A stretch of 64,000 nucleotides of DNA from Ligula intestinalis (GCA_036362985.1 JAYGXS010000004.1:22350186-22414185); one strand, 5' to 3'. Shown: positions 36,371 through 49,058, numbered from the stretch's first letter. Program-made: numbers and translations. The notes: generated from the sequence alone by a model not told the origin.

Positions 36371-38622
36371 TCAAGAAAATTCGAATATTTTGCGAGTAAA
36401 TACTCTCTGTACATTTTCAATCTTACCGCGGTCAGAAGCATTCATTAGACCAAAGAGGGTACAGCGATATTCTAGGATGGGTAGAACATACATGCGATAA
36501 AGTTTTAACGTTATTTCCAGCACCAAGAAATTGTGTGATATAAAACCACGTATCGGTGCAGCCTTCGCAGATATTTGATCCACATGAGTGACAATGCTAG
36601 TTTATTTGTGTAGCTTAGACCTAAGACTTTTATAGTGGATCGTTCTAAAAGTGGAGTATTTTGAAAGACTAAGGGACTACTAGGACCTTCTGGCTGCGGT
36701 TAGACAAGTAGGAACCGAAGAAGTCGAGGAGAGGGGCACGGATGCCAATGACTTCCAATTTTATCAACAGCCGTCTGTGCGGTAACTTGTCGAAGGCTTT
36801 GCTCAGGTCAAAGTAAATAACGACCACGGATTGCCAATTGTTACGGAGGGAAGTGAAGTGGTTAAGATAAGCTAAGTGACACGTCTTGCATGATCTTCCG
36901 GGTAGAAAACCATGCTGCGAGTCGCTTAAAAGCCTATTTTTAGGCAAAAATCGAGAATTTGATTAAAAATTATCTTCTCCAGAAGTTTACCTAGGGCCGG
37001 GGTTAATGGACACCGCCATAGTTATTTATGTCCGAACGAGATCTTGATTTAAAGACTGGAAGAATAATTGATGTCTTCCAGGTGTCAGGAAAGAAACCAT
37101 TGATGATATAGACTAAAAATATATGGCTAAGTAATTTGGGAAAGGTCGACACACTTTTGATAAATGAATTGGGGATTCCATCAGTTCCCAAAGAGTGCGA
37201 GCTTTTAGACAAATTATCTGCTTACGAATAAATTCTATGGAGAAATCCATGTTCCCGAGAGTATTGTCTGAGTATGGTTGAAACGACGGGACCGGTTCGG
37301 ATTCTGTCGTAAAATGTTTCGCAAAAAAATCATTGCTTAATTCAGCCTTATCAGACTCATTTAGTACAAATGTTTTATTTTCATTAAGCAATGGGGGTAT
37401 TTCAATTCCTCGTTTTGCGGAGGACCTATGACGAAACAGTTGTACAACCGATTTGCAGAGTTTACCTCACTCAGGGCGCAAGATTCCCTGTGCTGGTCAC
37501 GCGCAAAACGAATCTTTGACGCTAATTCAAAGATCTCTGCGATCCTAAGATGCACAGACAGCGAACTAGTAGATCGATCTTTCAGCTGCCTCCTCAATTT
37601 CTTTAGTCTGGGCAAAGAAAATGAGGGACGATCGATTCTGGTGTGTAGGGTTTCGCAATTTTAGTGGGCACATATTCCAGCATTTTATTAGAAACGACCG
37701 ACAGGAGTTGAGAAATATGTGCAGCGTCGTTTATGGAGTAGAGGCTCTGCCACTCTAATGAGTCAAGAAAATTGTTGATTGAGCTAATATCTGCGAGGTC
37801 ATACGCATGATAGGTATGACTAGTACTAGCCTTTTCCGTAGAAGGAAGCGGAAGGCAACAGTGAATTAATGCGTGATGACTTTGGAAGATGTCCTGCTTA
37901 AAATCAACGAAGAGAAGGGCAAAACCGTTTGTGAAAATCAGATCTAGGATATGATTCTGTTTTGTTGGGGAACTAACCAGTTGAGACGAGCTAGAAAAAT
38001 TGGCGATAATGATTAGTGAGACCAAGGCTATATCTATTCCCCCGCCCAACTGCTTAAAGTATTAAGTGGTATAACATTTACTTCTTGGCTAGGGAACGTA
38101 AATTAGTATGTAGCTGTGGTGGAATTCATCAAAACATTTTCAATTAAATAAGATTATGCTTGTGTATGTAAACTAATAGAATTAAATTTAACCTTTGCTT
38201 TGTCGGATCCACTTCTTCATTAACCTCTATTGCATAGAATACGAAATGTGGTCGATGGATATTTGATCTTACGCAGGCAGAATTAAAAATAAAATGGTTT
38301 TTGTCCTCCTATAGGTGGAATGTAACGAAAAAAATTAAAAGTTAAGCTACCGAGCATTTGAAAGTAGATTTTTATTATAATTTGACGGGAGTTTTTGGCC
38401 TCTATAATCATGCTTTCTGAAAAATTAATGGTATCTAGGACAGGCTGACAATAGGTGAACAATAGTTTGTCAGCCAGTCAACTTCAGGAAAATTAAAATC
38501 TCCAGCAATAATTTTAACTTCAAACGAGGATTCTGAAATAAACTTGAATATTTCACACAAATTTGCATCTTCTTCAGATGAAGAGTTAAGAGGATTATAT
38601 ACACATCCGATTATCGCCTTCT
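36371..38622 (-). pseudogene. ORF2 (endonuclease-RT) of LINE M, copy A
   Basis: In order on the minus strand: GDFNFPEVDW-type endonuclease motif (about 38,490), a ~0.39 kb non-coding insert, NHILDLIFTN and HHALIHCCLP (end of the endonuclease), a linker, SLGTDGIPNSF, DTWKTSIILPVFKS, NNYGGVH, QHGFLPGRSC, YFDLSKAFDKLPHRRL (RT motif A, Asp intact) and, after a deletion, YRMYVLPILEYRC. The deletion at about 36,665 removes the YADD motif that copy B retains. Several frameshifts. It could not encode a working protein. Confidence 0.8.
38060..38455. repeat. Insert within endonuclease frame of LINE M
   Basis: Non-coding sequence splits the endonuclease frame at the same point in both LINE M copies (here and about 61,420-61,805). 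It holds TTTGCTTTGTCGGATCCACT (about 38,201), which is also the 3' tail of the type 1 SINEs, but not the SINE head or ribozyme. Its presence in both copies agrees with the block duplication being younger than the insert. Confidence 0.6.
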
Positions 38623-38947
38623 CCCTACTGACCTTGAACGCGGTTTGTTCAAATTCGAAGATAAGTGAAAGCTTTATATAAATTGATTTATATAAGAGAA
38701 GAAACGACTCAAAGTCTTTGGTTTTCTTAAATAAAATATCAGTAAGTAACAGTTGACTATCTTAGCCAAAATCTGCTACCAAACTCCTTCGTTGATTTGG
38801 TCAGATATTGTCCTCTGTTTCATAGAACGCTGTACAAATCATTTGTTTTGTACTTCTAGTATTTTATAGTTTATTTGTCAAAAACACAGTACTTAGACAT
38901 ATATTTAGCATTCAAAAATCCTTTACTTGAAAATTTTATTAGAAACA

Positions 38948-40240
38948 ATGACTGACGTGAAAGTTGTTATGGATCAAATCTATCTGTCAGCCCTCTTAAA
39001 TTTAACAAACTTTATTGAAAAGTATGAACCTGTATTTAAGATTCTTAATTCACTTCTAGACTCAAATTCATTTGAAAGCAACCTCACTAATTTACCTCAG
39101 ATTGAGTCTGTGGTGCATTTAGTATCAACAGAAGTTTCAGATAGATCAAAACGTAGCTGTAATATAATCTTCCGCAACTTTCATCAAACGAGTAATCCAA
39201 TGGTAGCAATACAAAGCGTTTTTCAACAATGTGGGATAAGTAAGGCATAGTGTCTTTCAAAAGACTAAATTCGCGAAGTAAAAACAAACCGATTTTGCTT
39301 ACATGTTCTTCCCACGCCGAAGCTCAAATGCTACTACAAAACTCTGAAATAAATAGGAGTTTCCGGAGTTTTAAAGCATATATAGGCCCTGACTTGACCC
39401 CAATGCAGCGCAGACAAGTTTTTCACAAAGATAAAGGGCGTAAACAAAGTCTGTTGCATATAGTCACAGAGGACGGAAACACTCCACAAAATGCTACTTC
39501 AGAGGAAAAATTAACGAGTTCCTCCTCCTCCGGGAAGGAATACGAAAACTGTCAACGTAGTATCAGCTTAGATGACTTGAGAGCGACTTCTTCTAATCAT
39601 AATAATGACAACCAGAAAGCAAATAATAAACCTGCCGAAGCAATTAAGGGAAAGAATACGGTTCAAACAAAAGACCCCGAAATAGTACAACCCCATTAGA
39701 CATGACCAACACTTATCCTGAATCTAATCAAGATACACTGATAAAAAACAACACACGTCTCAACATGTCCATAAATAGCAATACCAGTCCTAACTCAACG
39801 AACCAAAGTAGTAAACCAGTGTTAGATTATTTCCCCAGAACAACCCAGAATAGACAACCAGTCCCAAACAGAATTGCATAGCAATACGAATATCCGTATT
39901 TAAATGCACACCCTCAAATGACACCTTACCCCTTCTCTCAGCCCATGTATCCTAGCCCATACACAAGATGACCACCGCACACCCAACCCCTTCAATATAA
40001 CACGCACACTCAAATCCCACCTCGGACAACACCATACCCTCCGATAGTTACACAATGCCATCGAATTCCACCACTCTCATCACCATTTTTTCCCAATAAT
40101 GCACTGTTCACCACAAATAGTCCAACACCACCATATTATCCACCAATCACACAATTTCCGCACATGAGCCCTCAACACAATCAGCCAAGTAATAGGAAGC
40201 CATTTTTTCACAACAGATTCCAGCTTTTGTATCCGACACC
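38948..40240 (+). pseudogene. ORF1 of LINE C
   Basis: Starts at ATG 38,948. The first ~100 codons (to 39,247) and the next 150 (to 39,699) are in different frames, so there is a frameshift near 39,245. RSKNKPILLTC and DLTPMQRRQ match RSKNPPILVKL and DLTPMERR in ORF1 of LINE M, a pattern typical of the RRM-like nucleic-acid-binding part of LINE ORF1 proteins. From 39,700 to 40,240 follows a Pro-, Gln- and Tyr-rich low-complexity stretch broken by stops. The likely role in the live element was RNA binding. Confidence 0.65.
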
Positions 40241-42850
40241 ATAAGTGTTGCTCTTATTAATGCTAGATCGATAGTAAACAAAGTTCCACGACTTAGGACT
40301 TTTATTGACACACACAATCCCGATATAGTCTTTTTAATAGAAACATGGGTAAACGAATCAACCTCCAATGCTTCACTTTTTATAGCAAACTACACCTTCT
40401 ATAGACAGGACCGTGCGAATAAACGAGGAGGAGGTTGTATGATCTACATTAGATCTACCATAGAACAGAGTGGCTTTGAGGTTCTTCAGGAGACGTTCAA
40501 TGGCGAAGCGTGCTTCGCTATAATAACATCCAAGGCCCTTAAAAGCATTCTAATTAGATGTTTGTACACCCCTCCGGAATATAGTAATGATGACACTGGT
40601 CTTAAAAATCTACTAGATATTCTATCAAATATCCAAACCGAATATAAGATAATTGTAGGAGACTTAAACCGTCCAGAAATAAACTGGACAGAACTATCAG
40701 CCCCATCCAGACATGATGAATTATTACCATCAATTGTGTTTCATAACTGGACGCAAATAATAAACAAACCAACCAGGGGAAACAATATACTCAATGTTAT
40801 TCTCACCAATGATATCTGGCCCTTATATACGCACTACGACAGCTTAACCTTTGATAGTGATCATAAGACAATAATAGCAGTGCTCCCTCTTAACATTAAA
40901 ATAAGATCTGATCCTAGTTACACTTCTATAAACCCCAAAAATCTTAACATTGAATCTATGAATCACTGCATGAGGTCATTGGATTGGAGCTCTTTCTTCC
41001 TAACAGCATCCCCTCTAGAAGCTGTAAACATATTATATGCCACCCTTAATTTAATTCGAGATACCCTAATTGACGAGAGATCCCCATGTAAGAAATCACT
41101 AATCCCAAACTTCCTTTCCAAACGGCTAAAAAAACTTAAAAAACAACTCCACGACCCATGTATTAGTTATCTATCTACGCTCAGACGCATTACAGAGATT
41201 CACGAGTTAGCCCAGAACATTAAAACAAATAAGACGATAGCAGCAGAACATCGGGCAATCGAGTCCCCAGAAGGGACAGCCCAAATCTTCAGGAAACAAA
41301 TAAATAATCATCAAAAAAAGGCCCCCAAATCATGCTTGATGACCAAGGAATATTAATAGCAAATGACAACCAAGTAGCAAATCTTTTCAACGAGTATTTC
41401 TCAACCAACTATTCAGTCGAGGAAGAACCAATCCCCCAACCAACAGAAATGATGGCACTAGTATTAAAAGAGATATTGTTTAACGAAGAAACTGTAGAGA
41501 AAGCTATCCGCCAACTGTCCAATTCCACATCATATGGAACGGATAGAATCCCTCCTTGCATACTGAGGCATATGACATATGCCCCAATACTTCTGCCTAA
41601 CCTTTTCTCGTTACTGCAGTCTAATGGTACTTATCCAGACATCTGGAAAAAATCATGTATCACCCCAATTTACAAAAACGGAAATCGGTCCAATGCCCAA
41701 AATTATCGTGGTGTTCACCGAACATCGGTTTTAGCAAAAATCTTAGAAAAAATAATTTATAACCAAATGTTAGACCATCTGACGAATGTAAATCTCATAC
41801 CTCCCTCTCAACATACCTTTTAACCTAAAAAATCATGTCAGTCCTGCCATCTCACTTTCTTGGAATTCATCTCCAGAAATCGAGATGATGGGAACACGGT
41901 AGCTACAATTTACTTTGCTCTGAAAAACGCCTTTGACAATGTTCCCCTTAAAAGACTGATCGTGAAGCTAGTGAGTCACGGGATTCGGCCCCCCTCTCCT
42001 TGATTTCCTCAAATCCTATCTTCAAAACCGATTCCAAGTAGTACAACTTCGAAATATAGTATCAGAACCAGCTCATATAAGCAGTGGTGTTTTTCAAGGC
42101 ACTATCCTAGGTCCCCTCTTATTTCTCATTTACATTCATGAGTTATCCACGATATCAACATCTGCTAAAACATTTTTATATGCAGATGACTTAAAACTCG
42201 CATATGCCTATAACAAAAATTCGATAAGTAGTGTGCATAGAACAATTGAATTAGACCTTCAAAAACTAAACGACTGGAGTGTTCAGTGGCAAATGCCGTT
42301 TTCACCAACAAAATGTCATCTCATGATTTTTGGACCACTAAAACTTCCCCCCATAATGTTTATTGGTCAAGAAATCAAAGAGCTAACATCTTTAAAAGAT
42401 TTAGGTCTTAGCTATTCTAATACTCTTGACTTATCCCCACATGTTAAACAAATCGCACCAAAAGCCAATCGACTATGTGGCTTCATAAGTAAAAATTTCA
42501 CATTAATTACACTTAAGACTAAACTTTACAAAATGTACGTTTTACCTATTCTAGATTACTGCTCAATATTTTTCGGTACCATGACATCAGATGACAGACA
42601 GAAACTAGAAAGAATCCAGAGAAGGTTTACCAGAGTTCTGTGTAAACGAGATGACGCCCGAGACTTCTATTCAATAATGTACGATAGATATGGTCTTAAA
42701 CCTCTCTGGCAAAGGCGACTCCAAAATGGTTTAACTTTCCTATTTAAAGTGACACATAATCATAACATCCTTAGCAATAATATGTTAATAATAATAAGGT
42801 TTATAATAAGGTTTATTTGTAAAGCACATCTTTGGCGCCGTCAAAAAAAC
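40241..42850 (+). pseudogene. ORF2 (endonuclease-RT) of LINE C
   Basis: Endonuclease motifs: ALINARSIVNK, the catalytic Glu in FLIETWV, RANKRGGGCMIYI, IVGDLNRPEINW and SDHKTI, all before about 40,900. RT motifs: SYGTDRIPPCIL, IWKKSCITPIYKNG, NYRGVHRTSVLAKILEKII, a stop at 41,821 in what should be QHGF.P, motif A as YFALKNAFDNVP with the first catalytic Asp replaced by Ala, a frameshift near 41,995, LYADDLKLAY (Asp pair intact) and LYKMYVLPILDYC. A frameshift near 41,330 separates endonuclease and RT frames. No upstream in-frame ATG is evident at 40,241. Confidence 0.75.
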
Positions 42851-42890
42851 CCCGGAAGGCAGGAAAAAACCTAACCCAAACCCCTTCTTT

Positions 42891-43581
42891 CGCAGTGACC
42901 ATTGTATTTGTTCTGGTCTTTTGCTAGGTCAATAGTGTGCGAAATAAGGAGTTTGTTTTAAGTGAAAAAAACCTGACTTATAGGGAACAAATCGAGGAAA
43001 ACATGAAATAAAATAGCTATACATTGTAGGTGTTACGGTTTTATAGTAAGAATACTTGGGATCTGGAAAAACTGTAATGTCCTTTAACTGAGGTATACTT
43101 AGCCGCGGTCAGTTTGAAGGTGAAAAATTCAGCTGATGATATGGCATCTACCGTATGCATGGGTCTGCTCGATACGGAGATTACAATCGGTGTCCAGTGG
43201 CACAAGTTTGCTAATTAGATGGGACGTTGCAGATGTCTGAGGTGGGTCGAGGCAGCTGCGAAGCACCATCGTCATTCAAGTGCATCGGCAGAAGACATTT
43301 GGCCTTTCGTTTGTCGAATATCTAAGTGAGATTGAGATTTACATCATTAGTATTTATATCTCTGATACATTATAAGCGGAAACAATATATATTTTAGTAT
43401 AATTGAAGAGAAAATTATTTTCTTTCATAATACATTTTTATAAAAACTTAGATATTAGTAGAGGAATATTGGAATAGATAAATTGTTCTTAGTTTTTGTT
43501 TTTTATTTTTATTTTTAAGGATTGGAAAAGGAGGCAAGGCACAATTTTGCTTAAGCTTTGATTTTATCAGCGTTGGAAACC
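42891..43581. other. No gene seen, up to gap
   Basis: AT-rich sequence that is not part of the duplicated block. It runs into the assembly gap. Confidence 0.5.
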
Positions 43582-43681
43582 NNNNNNNNNNNNNNNNNNN
43601 NNNNNNNNNNNNNNNNNNNNNNNNNNNNNNNNNNNNNNNNNNNNNNNNNNNNNNNNNNNNNNNNNNNNNNNNNNNNNNNNN
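43582..43681. other. 100-N assembly gap
   Basis: Exactly 100 N, a conventional length for a gap of unknown size. Copy B of the duplication starts at the next base. Confidence 0.99.
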
Positions 43682-46600
43682 GTGCCTTCTTTATATACTT
43701 GCTCCATATCCACTGCAGGACCTTTGCGTACCGGAGATCCCTGCAAAAGGCGATAAATAACAATCTTAATGAGAAAAAAAGGGCGGGAAGATATACTGTT
43801 TCTTGCAAATTGTGAAAACGAGTTCTTGAGAATCTGGCAAACACTTAACTAAAACGTTCGAGAGAGGAAATATGGTGAAACAAAACTGGTTTAATCAGTT
43901 AACTTATTTGTTTGGATGTCGGTGAAGAAGATAAAAAAGTTTATCTGTCATGTTCATTCTGCTGAGTTTCCTTGAATATCGTATTGAACATTAGGTGCCT
44001 TCTTGTTTTACTAACGCTTTCGCGAGTTGTGCCTAAGGTAGGAACTTTCTCAGTTTTGGATTTCTTTTCTGCAGTAGCTACTTAAAAGCCGATAAAAAAT
44101 TTGGTTAATGAAAACAGTTTGTTACTGTTTTAAAAATTCATACTTATTATACATGTAAGTACGCGAAAAGACTTTAGAGGCTCAAGAAGTCTTAAAATCT
44201 GAATCCTGAAAATCATAAAGGCTCATAATTTACACTATAGTTGTCTGTTGTGGTTGAATTATTAGTAACGGAAAGTCAAGGTGGTTCTAGCTGCGGGCTA
44301 TTGTGGGCATACACCTAAAATTAATAATGCAAAATTATTTCCCAAATACAGTGGCAATGTCCACGATTTCTACTAGATAATCACGGCTTCTACGTTAACA
44401 AGAAATTATAATTATTATGATGGGAGAATAAATGCGGTTAGCCAAGCGTTATAGTATCAGCCTGTGAGGCCATAGTATTTGCGCACGCTGTGGACTATTT
44501 ATCTATACCTATACTTAAACAGCTTGAGGTCAGACAGAGCTATTTCGTGTAACAGCACGCATTAGACTGATGTATAACAAATGCACCTATTTAAAATGCC
44601 GATGACACAACAGCGACAACGCTAAGCCCTTTCATTTCCTGTGATTTGCAACACTGGATCTTGTTATCTTCATTTATTTTCATCTCAGGCACCAACAAGA
44701 ATATTATACTTCATCACTCATAAACTATCAAACCTTTAAAGCAATAAATGTCTACAAGAGTTTTTGGACAAATAACTCTGGCTGGCATATGTAATGCACC
44801 ACCTATGTTTGAGAACATCACATTGTAAGACTGGGTTCTCGAGGCCTGATAAGTTGTTAGGTCTCAGCAAACTCTGCCACTTAATTTTAAATGCCCATTG
44901 GCTACACATTGCAAAGAAACTATAGCAACTTATTCCTTGCTACGATACCCAACATGGTTTCTCAGGTAATAAACGACCCCTCACCGAAATTGGCCTCGGG
45001 CTAAAGTCCTTTAATTAAAGCCTAAAAAGGATCATAAGCGCACGATAATAATGACTAGTACGTTGGAGATGCAGCTTGTTCAACGCATTGTTCTGCGATA
45101 AGTATCTAAAAATTGCTAATAATCTAAAAATGTAGGTCTGGTATTGGTATATTCATTCATTTTAGGAATACCTAGGCCCAGTATTTTCTGGAACCGCATT
45201 TTCTAAATGCTAAGATATTCCGGCTTTCTGTGTTATTTTCTGATTTTTGGTACAGAGCTCTGTGCTTACCCATGTACTGCCTAAATACGTCGAGAATTCA
45301 AGAACCTTCAAGAATCAGGCGTCTACTTTATTACATTTCAGTATATAGAGTACACATTGGTAATTAAAGTTGCTGCGTTTCAGCTCGATTCATTGCATGA
45401 GCCACTCCCTCTGATTCCATGAAAAATAGTTAAAGCAGTCATGAAGGATCTCAAATTATTTAATGAGGTTTTTTAAGGCAAAAGGTATTGGAGTGCATCC
45501 ATAAATTGTTAGCTCCGTTGCCTCTATGTTGATTTAAATGGCAGAAAAACCAAACAGGGTTTCTCAGGCTCAGCCTCTACGAAGTTATTAAAGGTATGCT
45601 TCTTGATGTCATTCATTTATCTATATAAGAGACCTCTTCGCAGATTGGAATATGGAGGAGAAGGCAATGTAAGTGGTAATAAATTAACTGGTGACGAAAC
45701 GACGTAAAAGGCCGCTGGATATATTAACAGAACCTGCACATAAAACAGGCATGCGACTCAGTAAACCGGTGAGTTTACATCGAACAGAACTTGGTTATCA
45801 CTCTTAGTCTGCAGATGCCATTCCGTCGTCGTATACTGATCGGAACACGTCAACTTTGCCTTCCCCTGACGACCGGATGTGGTGGACTTCATGCTGCCTA
45901 TGTGCAGATCCGTTTTTTATTAAAATCTTCTTAACTGATCACTTTTCCATCCACCTTTACCTTACATGCTTGCACGTACGTGCCATATGACACTACATAA
46001 GCAGTTTGGACTGTTTTTGGATATCCATGAACTTATTTAGGAATAATTAACGGATAAAAAAGTTCAGCAGGGAACGAATAAAGCAGTTGTAAGTGGACAA
46101 CAAGCAATCGCTACTATTTAAGTAAGTACACGGATAAAGCGTAATGGTAAACTTTCCCTACTCGCAATTTTCCGGGAATATACGTATTTTCGATATTGCT
46201 TCTATGGCGAATTGCTGCAAAAAAACACTACTGACGCGAAATTCAAATGTCTGAAGAGCTTTATCGAGGCGAAATAGCCGCTATCTTTGTTTAAAAACTG
46301 CTGATTAAATAATATGGGCCCTGGACACTTTGAGCGCTTATTCCTATTACTAAATAGCCTGATATCGTTTTCTGTAAATCGTGTTCATAGCAAACACCAA
46401 AACATACATGGTGGAATTTTCTAATCAAGGCCTCTTTGTGACACACATTTTTGAGAAACGTTCACACTTTTTCCATTCAGTGACAATGCTTGGACTTACA
46501 CCGACGTATGTATATGTATAGTATACGTACGCGTAAGTCAGGGTTATGATCCTTATAAATCCCAATCAGTAAGTTTTAACCTTATTATTTGGCTGAAGCT

Positions 46601-47409
46601 AGGGAATATATATTTGGTCTGTATCATTATCTGCGAGAAAATCGACTACTTCTTAATAATTGTCAAGCCGTGCAACATTTGCTAGACTTATAAAGGCCTG
46701 CAAATTATATTTATTAGACAAACACATGTAAATAATATAAAGATACCTCTAATTGAGTTCGAATTGTTTGTTGTTCAGAAGAGTAGGAGAAAATCTGCCG
46801 TAAAATCTAATGTATATAAAACTCCTTTATCATGATTATTTAAAAGTGTGCTATCTGCAGTAATCGTGCACTGTGTTTAGTATAACAAACCTTTTCAAAC
46901 TTCCAACACAAGAGTATTTGATCAACAGCTTTCAAGACTAATGAGAATTAAGATTTTTCAAGCCACTTGCAGTGGGGCCAGGGCATATACTGAATGCTGA
47001 CCAAGCCTAGGAACGAGGTATATGATTATATACAAAAATCCAGTTTACAGGACCTCGGGACGCAACCATCGACAGCAATATGGATCTGCCAAAATATCAG
47101 AGTGTTCAGACTTTCATGTTTTCAGTTACCCGTTGCAGGAATTTATGATTGTGAAAGGGTTAACTTATGAATCAAAGTACTTATCGGGAACCTGATACAG
47201 CGGCCAAACAACTGGGATGTGCTGGTTCTAACGGTTGGGAAAGTTTTTTTAGTCATTCTAGTTAAATCAACATACCAATCTCTTCTGAAGTTCATGCGTG
47301 CACATTAAGTAGATTACTGGAACGGACATATCGAAGAGTAGCTTACATTTTCCCAATTTTAATTGCAAAATATAGTCTGATATGAATTGGATCCGACAAA
47401 GCAAAGGGA

Positions 47410-47454
47410 GACCGGAATGACCATTTCTGGTTTATTAGCCGTAATCAGCCAGTC
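47410..47454 (-). ncRNA. Hammerhead core, type 1, minus arm (G8 mutated)
   Basis: Minus strand: GACTGG / CCGGTC stem I and GAAA are intact, but the box reads CTGATTA, as in copy A. Predicted inactive. Confidence 0.55.
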
Positions 47455-47776
47455 ATACCCAATCTCGAGGGTTGGCACTCCCGAGCTTTGAACCCGGGAC
47501 CTTCGGTCACTGTGTTCAAGACACTACATCTAGTCCACGGGTTCCCTGCTTTGTCGGTTTTGATCGGGAATATGATGAATAAACGTAGGTGTTCACCGGT
47601 TTAGTCAAGGAACAATGAAGTGACGCTAGACCGGTACAACACCTGCATTCATTCATCATATTCCAGATCACAACCGACAAAGAAAGGAACACTTGGACTA
47701 GATGTAGTGTGTTGAACACAATGACCGAAGACCCCGGGTTCAAAGCTCGGAGGTGCCGACCCTCGAGCTTGGGTAT

Positions 47777-47821
47777 GACTGGCTGATGATGGCTAATAAA
47801 CCAGAAATGGCCATTCCGGTC
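47777..47821 (+). ncRNA. Best hammerhead-ribozyme core, type 1
   Basis: GACTGG (47,777-47,782) pairs with CCGGTC (47,816-47,821) as stem I. CTGATGA (47,783-47,789) and GAAA (47,804-47,807) are intact. Stem II can form UGG/CCA with a CUAAUAAA loop. Stem III is the palindrome ATGGCCAT (47,807-47,814), which cannot close on itself but can pair between two molecules, as proposed for short-stem-III hammerheads. The triplet AUU places cleavage after 47,815. GGG/CCC outside stem I pair across a UAU/U internal loop, where natural hammerheads make loop-loop contacts. Every conserved core nucleotide is present. Confidence 0.72.
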
Positions 47822-48696
47822 TCCCTTTGCTTTGTCGGATCCACTTTATCATATTAACTTCGTCACTTTGTGAAAGTCTTGAGGGTTTGCGTTGAAAGCT
47901 CCTTGGCAAAGCCGAACTTAATTGTTCCTTGACTAGACCGGTGAAATACCTACATTCATTCATACTCTTATATTTTGAAGACCCAGAGGGTAGTAATAAA
48001 ACGGACTTAGTACTAAGGTACCACAATGACATTGTGTACATCGGTGCTCTCAGTGAGCAAAGAGAAAAACATCAGCAATAAGTAGTATAGTAAGCAGAGT
48101 TTTTGCTATCCACTTTCTCGTCACCCTTTGAGAAAAAGTGAAAATTAAGAAAGAACCAGTGAAAAGGCTGTTCAGTATGCAAGTGTAAAATATCGGTGCA
48201 GGGTTAATCAGGAATGCTAGGTCACCTTAAAACTTAGGGAAAAGCGTCAATAAATGTCGAGCTCCACCATCTTAGTAGCCGGAAGGGAATTCTGGTAATG
48301 GTTAACAGCAAACAAAAAGACTGCAGTTTAAACCGTGCGCTTAGGTATTACGCCGATCGGTTGACTGAGTGTGTGTCCACGTCTAAACTGACGGCTTGAG
48401 CAGATGTGAAGGAGTATCCACTCTGATGTAATCATGACAAAAACTAGCACTTAAAACTGTGGTCCCGCCAAAACTCTTGCCAACTGGCTAGGTGGTTTAC
48501 GCTGTCCTTAAATGAACAAGCATGGAACTCGCTGCGCCTGGTAGCCGCTACAGGCAATAACAGCGTCTGCATCGTGGGCGTCGCATATAATGCCAAAATC
48601 GGAGGTAAGTTCTTCATTTGGGCGTTGCGGGCAGCGTGCACCCAAATATTCACATATAGATATAGGCAGAAGGACATTACTAGCAAAGACAGCGGA

Positions 48697-48741
48697 CACT
48701 AAGAAGGCCTTTTCTGCCTTGTTAGTGGGCATTGGCAAGTG
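48697..48741 (-). ncRNA. Type 2 hammerhead-like core, decayed
   Basis: Stem I and AAGGCCTT persist; the box reads CCAATGC. Predicted inactive. Confidence 0.4.
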
Positions 48742-49013
48742 ATACCCAACCCCAGTAAGGCCGCGGAAATTGCTACCACACCGAGATTTGAACTGGCAAT
48801 CTCTCCCGTCAGGGCAAAGGTCCTTACGTTTGAGCTACGAGCTCACGGTCTAGCTGGTATTAGATCGGGAATATACAGTGGCATAGACGCCTACACCGAT
48901 CTGTCAGAGGACCCACTCGTCCCCCCCATATTGCCTTTAGAGCTCGCTATCGAGCCTCCACCGCGAGGCGGCTAGGATATAGGCAAAAGGACATTACCAG
49001 CAAAGACAGGGCA

Positions 49014-49058
49014 CACTAGGGAGGCCTTTTCTGCTTTATAAGGCGTCATCGGCAAGTG
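49014..49058 (-). ncRNA. Type 2 hammerhead-like core
   Basis: Minus strand: CACTTG / CTAGTG stem I, CCGATGA, GCC...AGC-type stem II, GAAA and an AAGGCCTC palindrome with one change. U4 is C. Confidence 0.5.

Larger units (their letters stand above)
24466..38622. repeat. Duplicated block, copy A
   Basis: Starting at GTGCCTTCTTTATATACTTG, this block is collinear with 43,682-61,976 and differs by a few percent by eye. Copy A ends in ATCGCCTTCT within a LINE endonuclease frame; beyond that the two copies differ. Relative to B it lacks a ~5 kb LINE after 35,332, has a ~0.3 kb deletion near 36,665, and carries ~1.1 kb more around 29.8-30.9 kb. Confidence 0.92.
35171..38622 (-). mobile_element. CR1/Jockey-type LINE (family M), copy A
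   Basis: Minus-strand element with a 3' tail of TTTA units at 35,171, a 3'-terminal hairpin (35,194-35,208), a long 3' UTR to about 36,370, and a broken ORF2. It is cut off at 38,622 within the endonuclease domain. It is the same insertion as 58,429-63,811 plus 53,302-53,464 of copy B. Confidence 0.85.
38640..42890 (+). mobile_element. CR1/Jockey-type LINE (family C)
   Basis: A nearly complete but dead plus-strand element: 5' region, ORF1, Pro-rich region, endonuclease and RT to the C-terminal domain. Proteins resemble family M throughout, so the two are related subfamilies. It starts where copy A of the duplication stops. The 3' end is marked by two TAATAAGGTTTAT units at about 42,787-42,815. 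Confidence 0.8.
47389..47844. repeat. Inverted SINE pair, copy B
   Basis: Same head-to-head type 1 SINE pair as 28,148-28,604, offset by about 19.24 kb. A partial tandem unit follows to about 47,990 with a second CTAGACCGGTGAAA. Confidence 0.88.

Noticed and set aside
36248..36448. 66-codon plus-strand frame, also at 59,314-59,520
   Set aside because: It is antisense to the 3' end of LINE M and is kept only because the LINE is duplicated.
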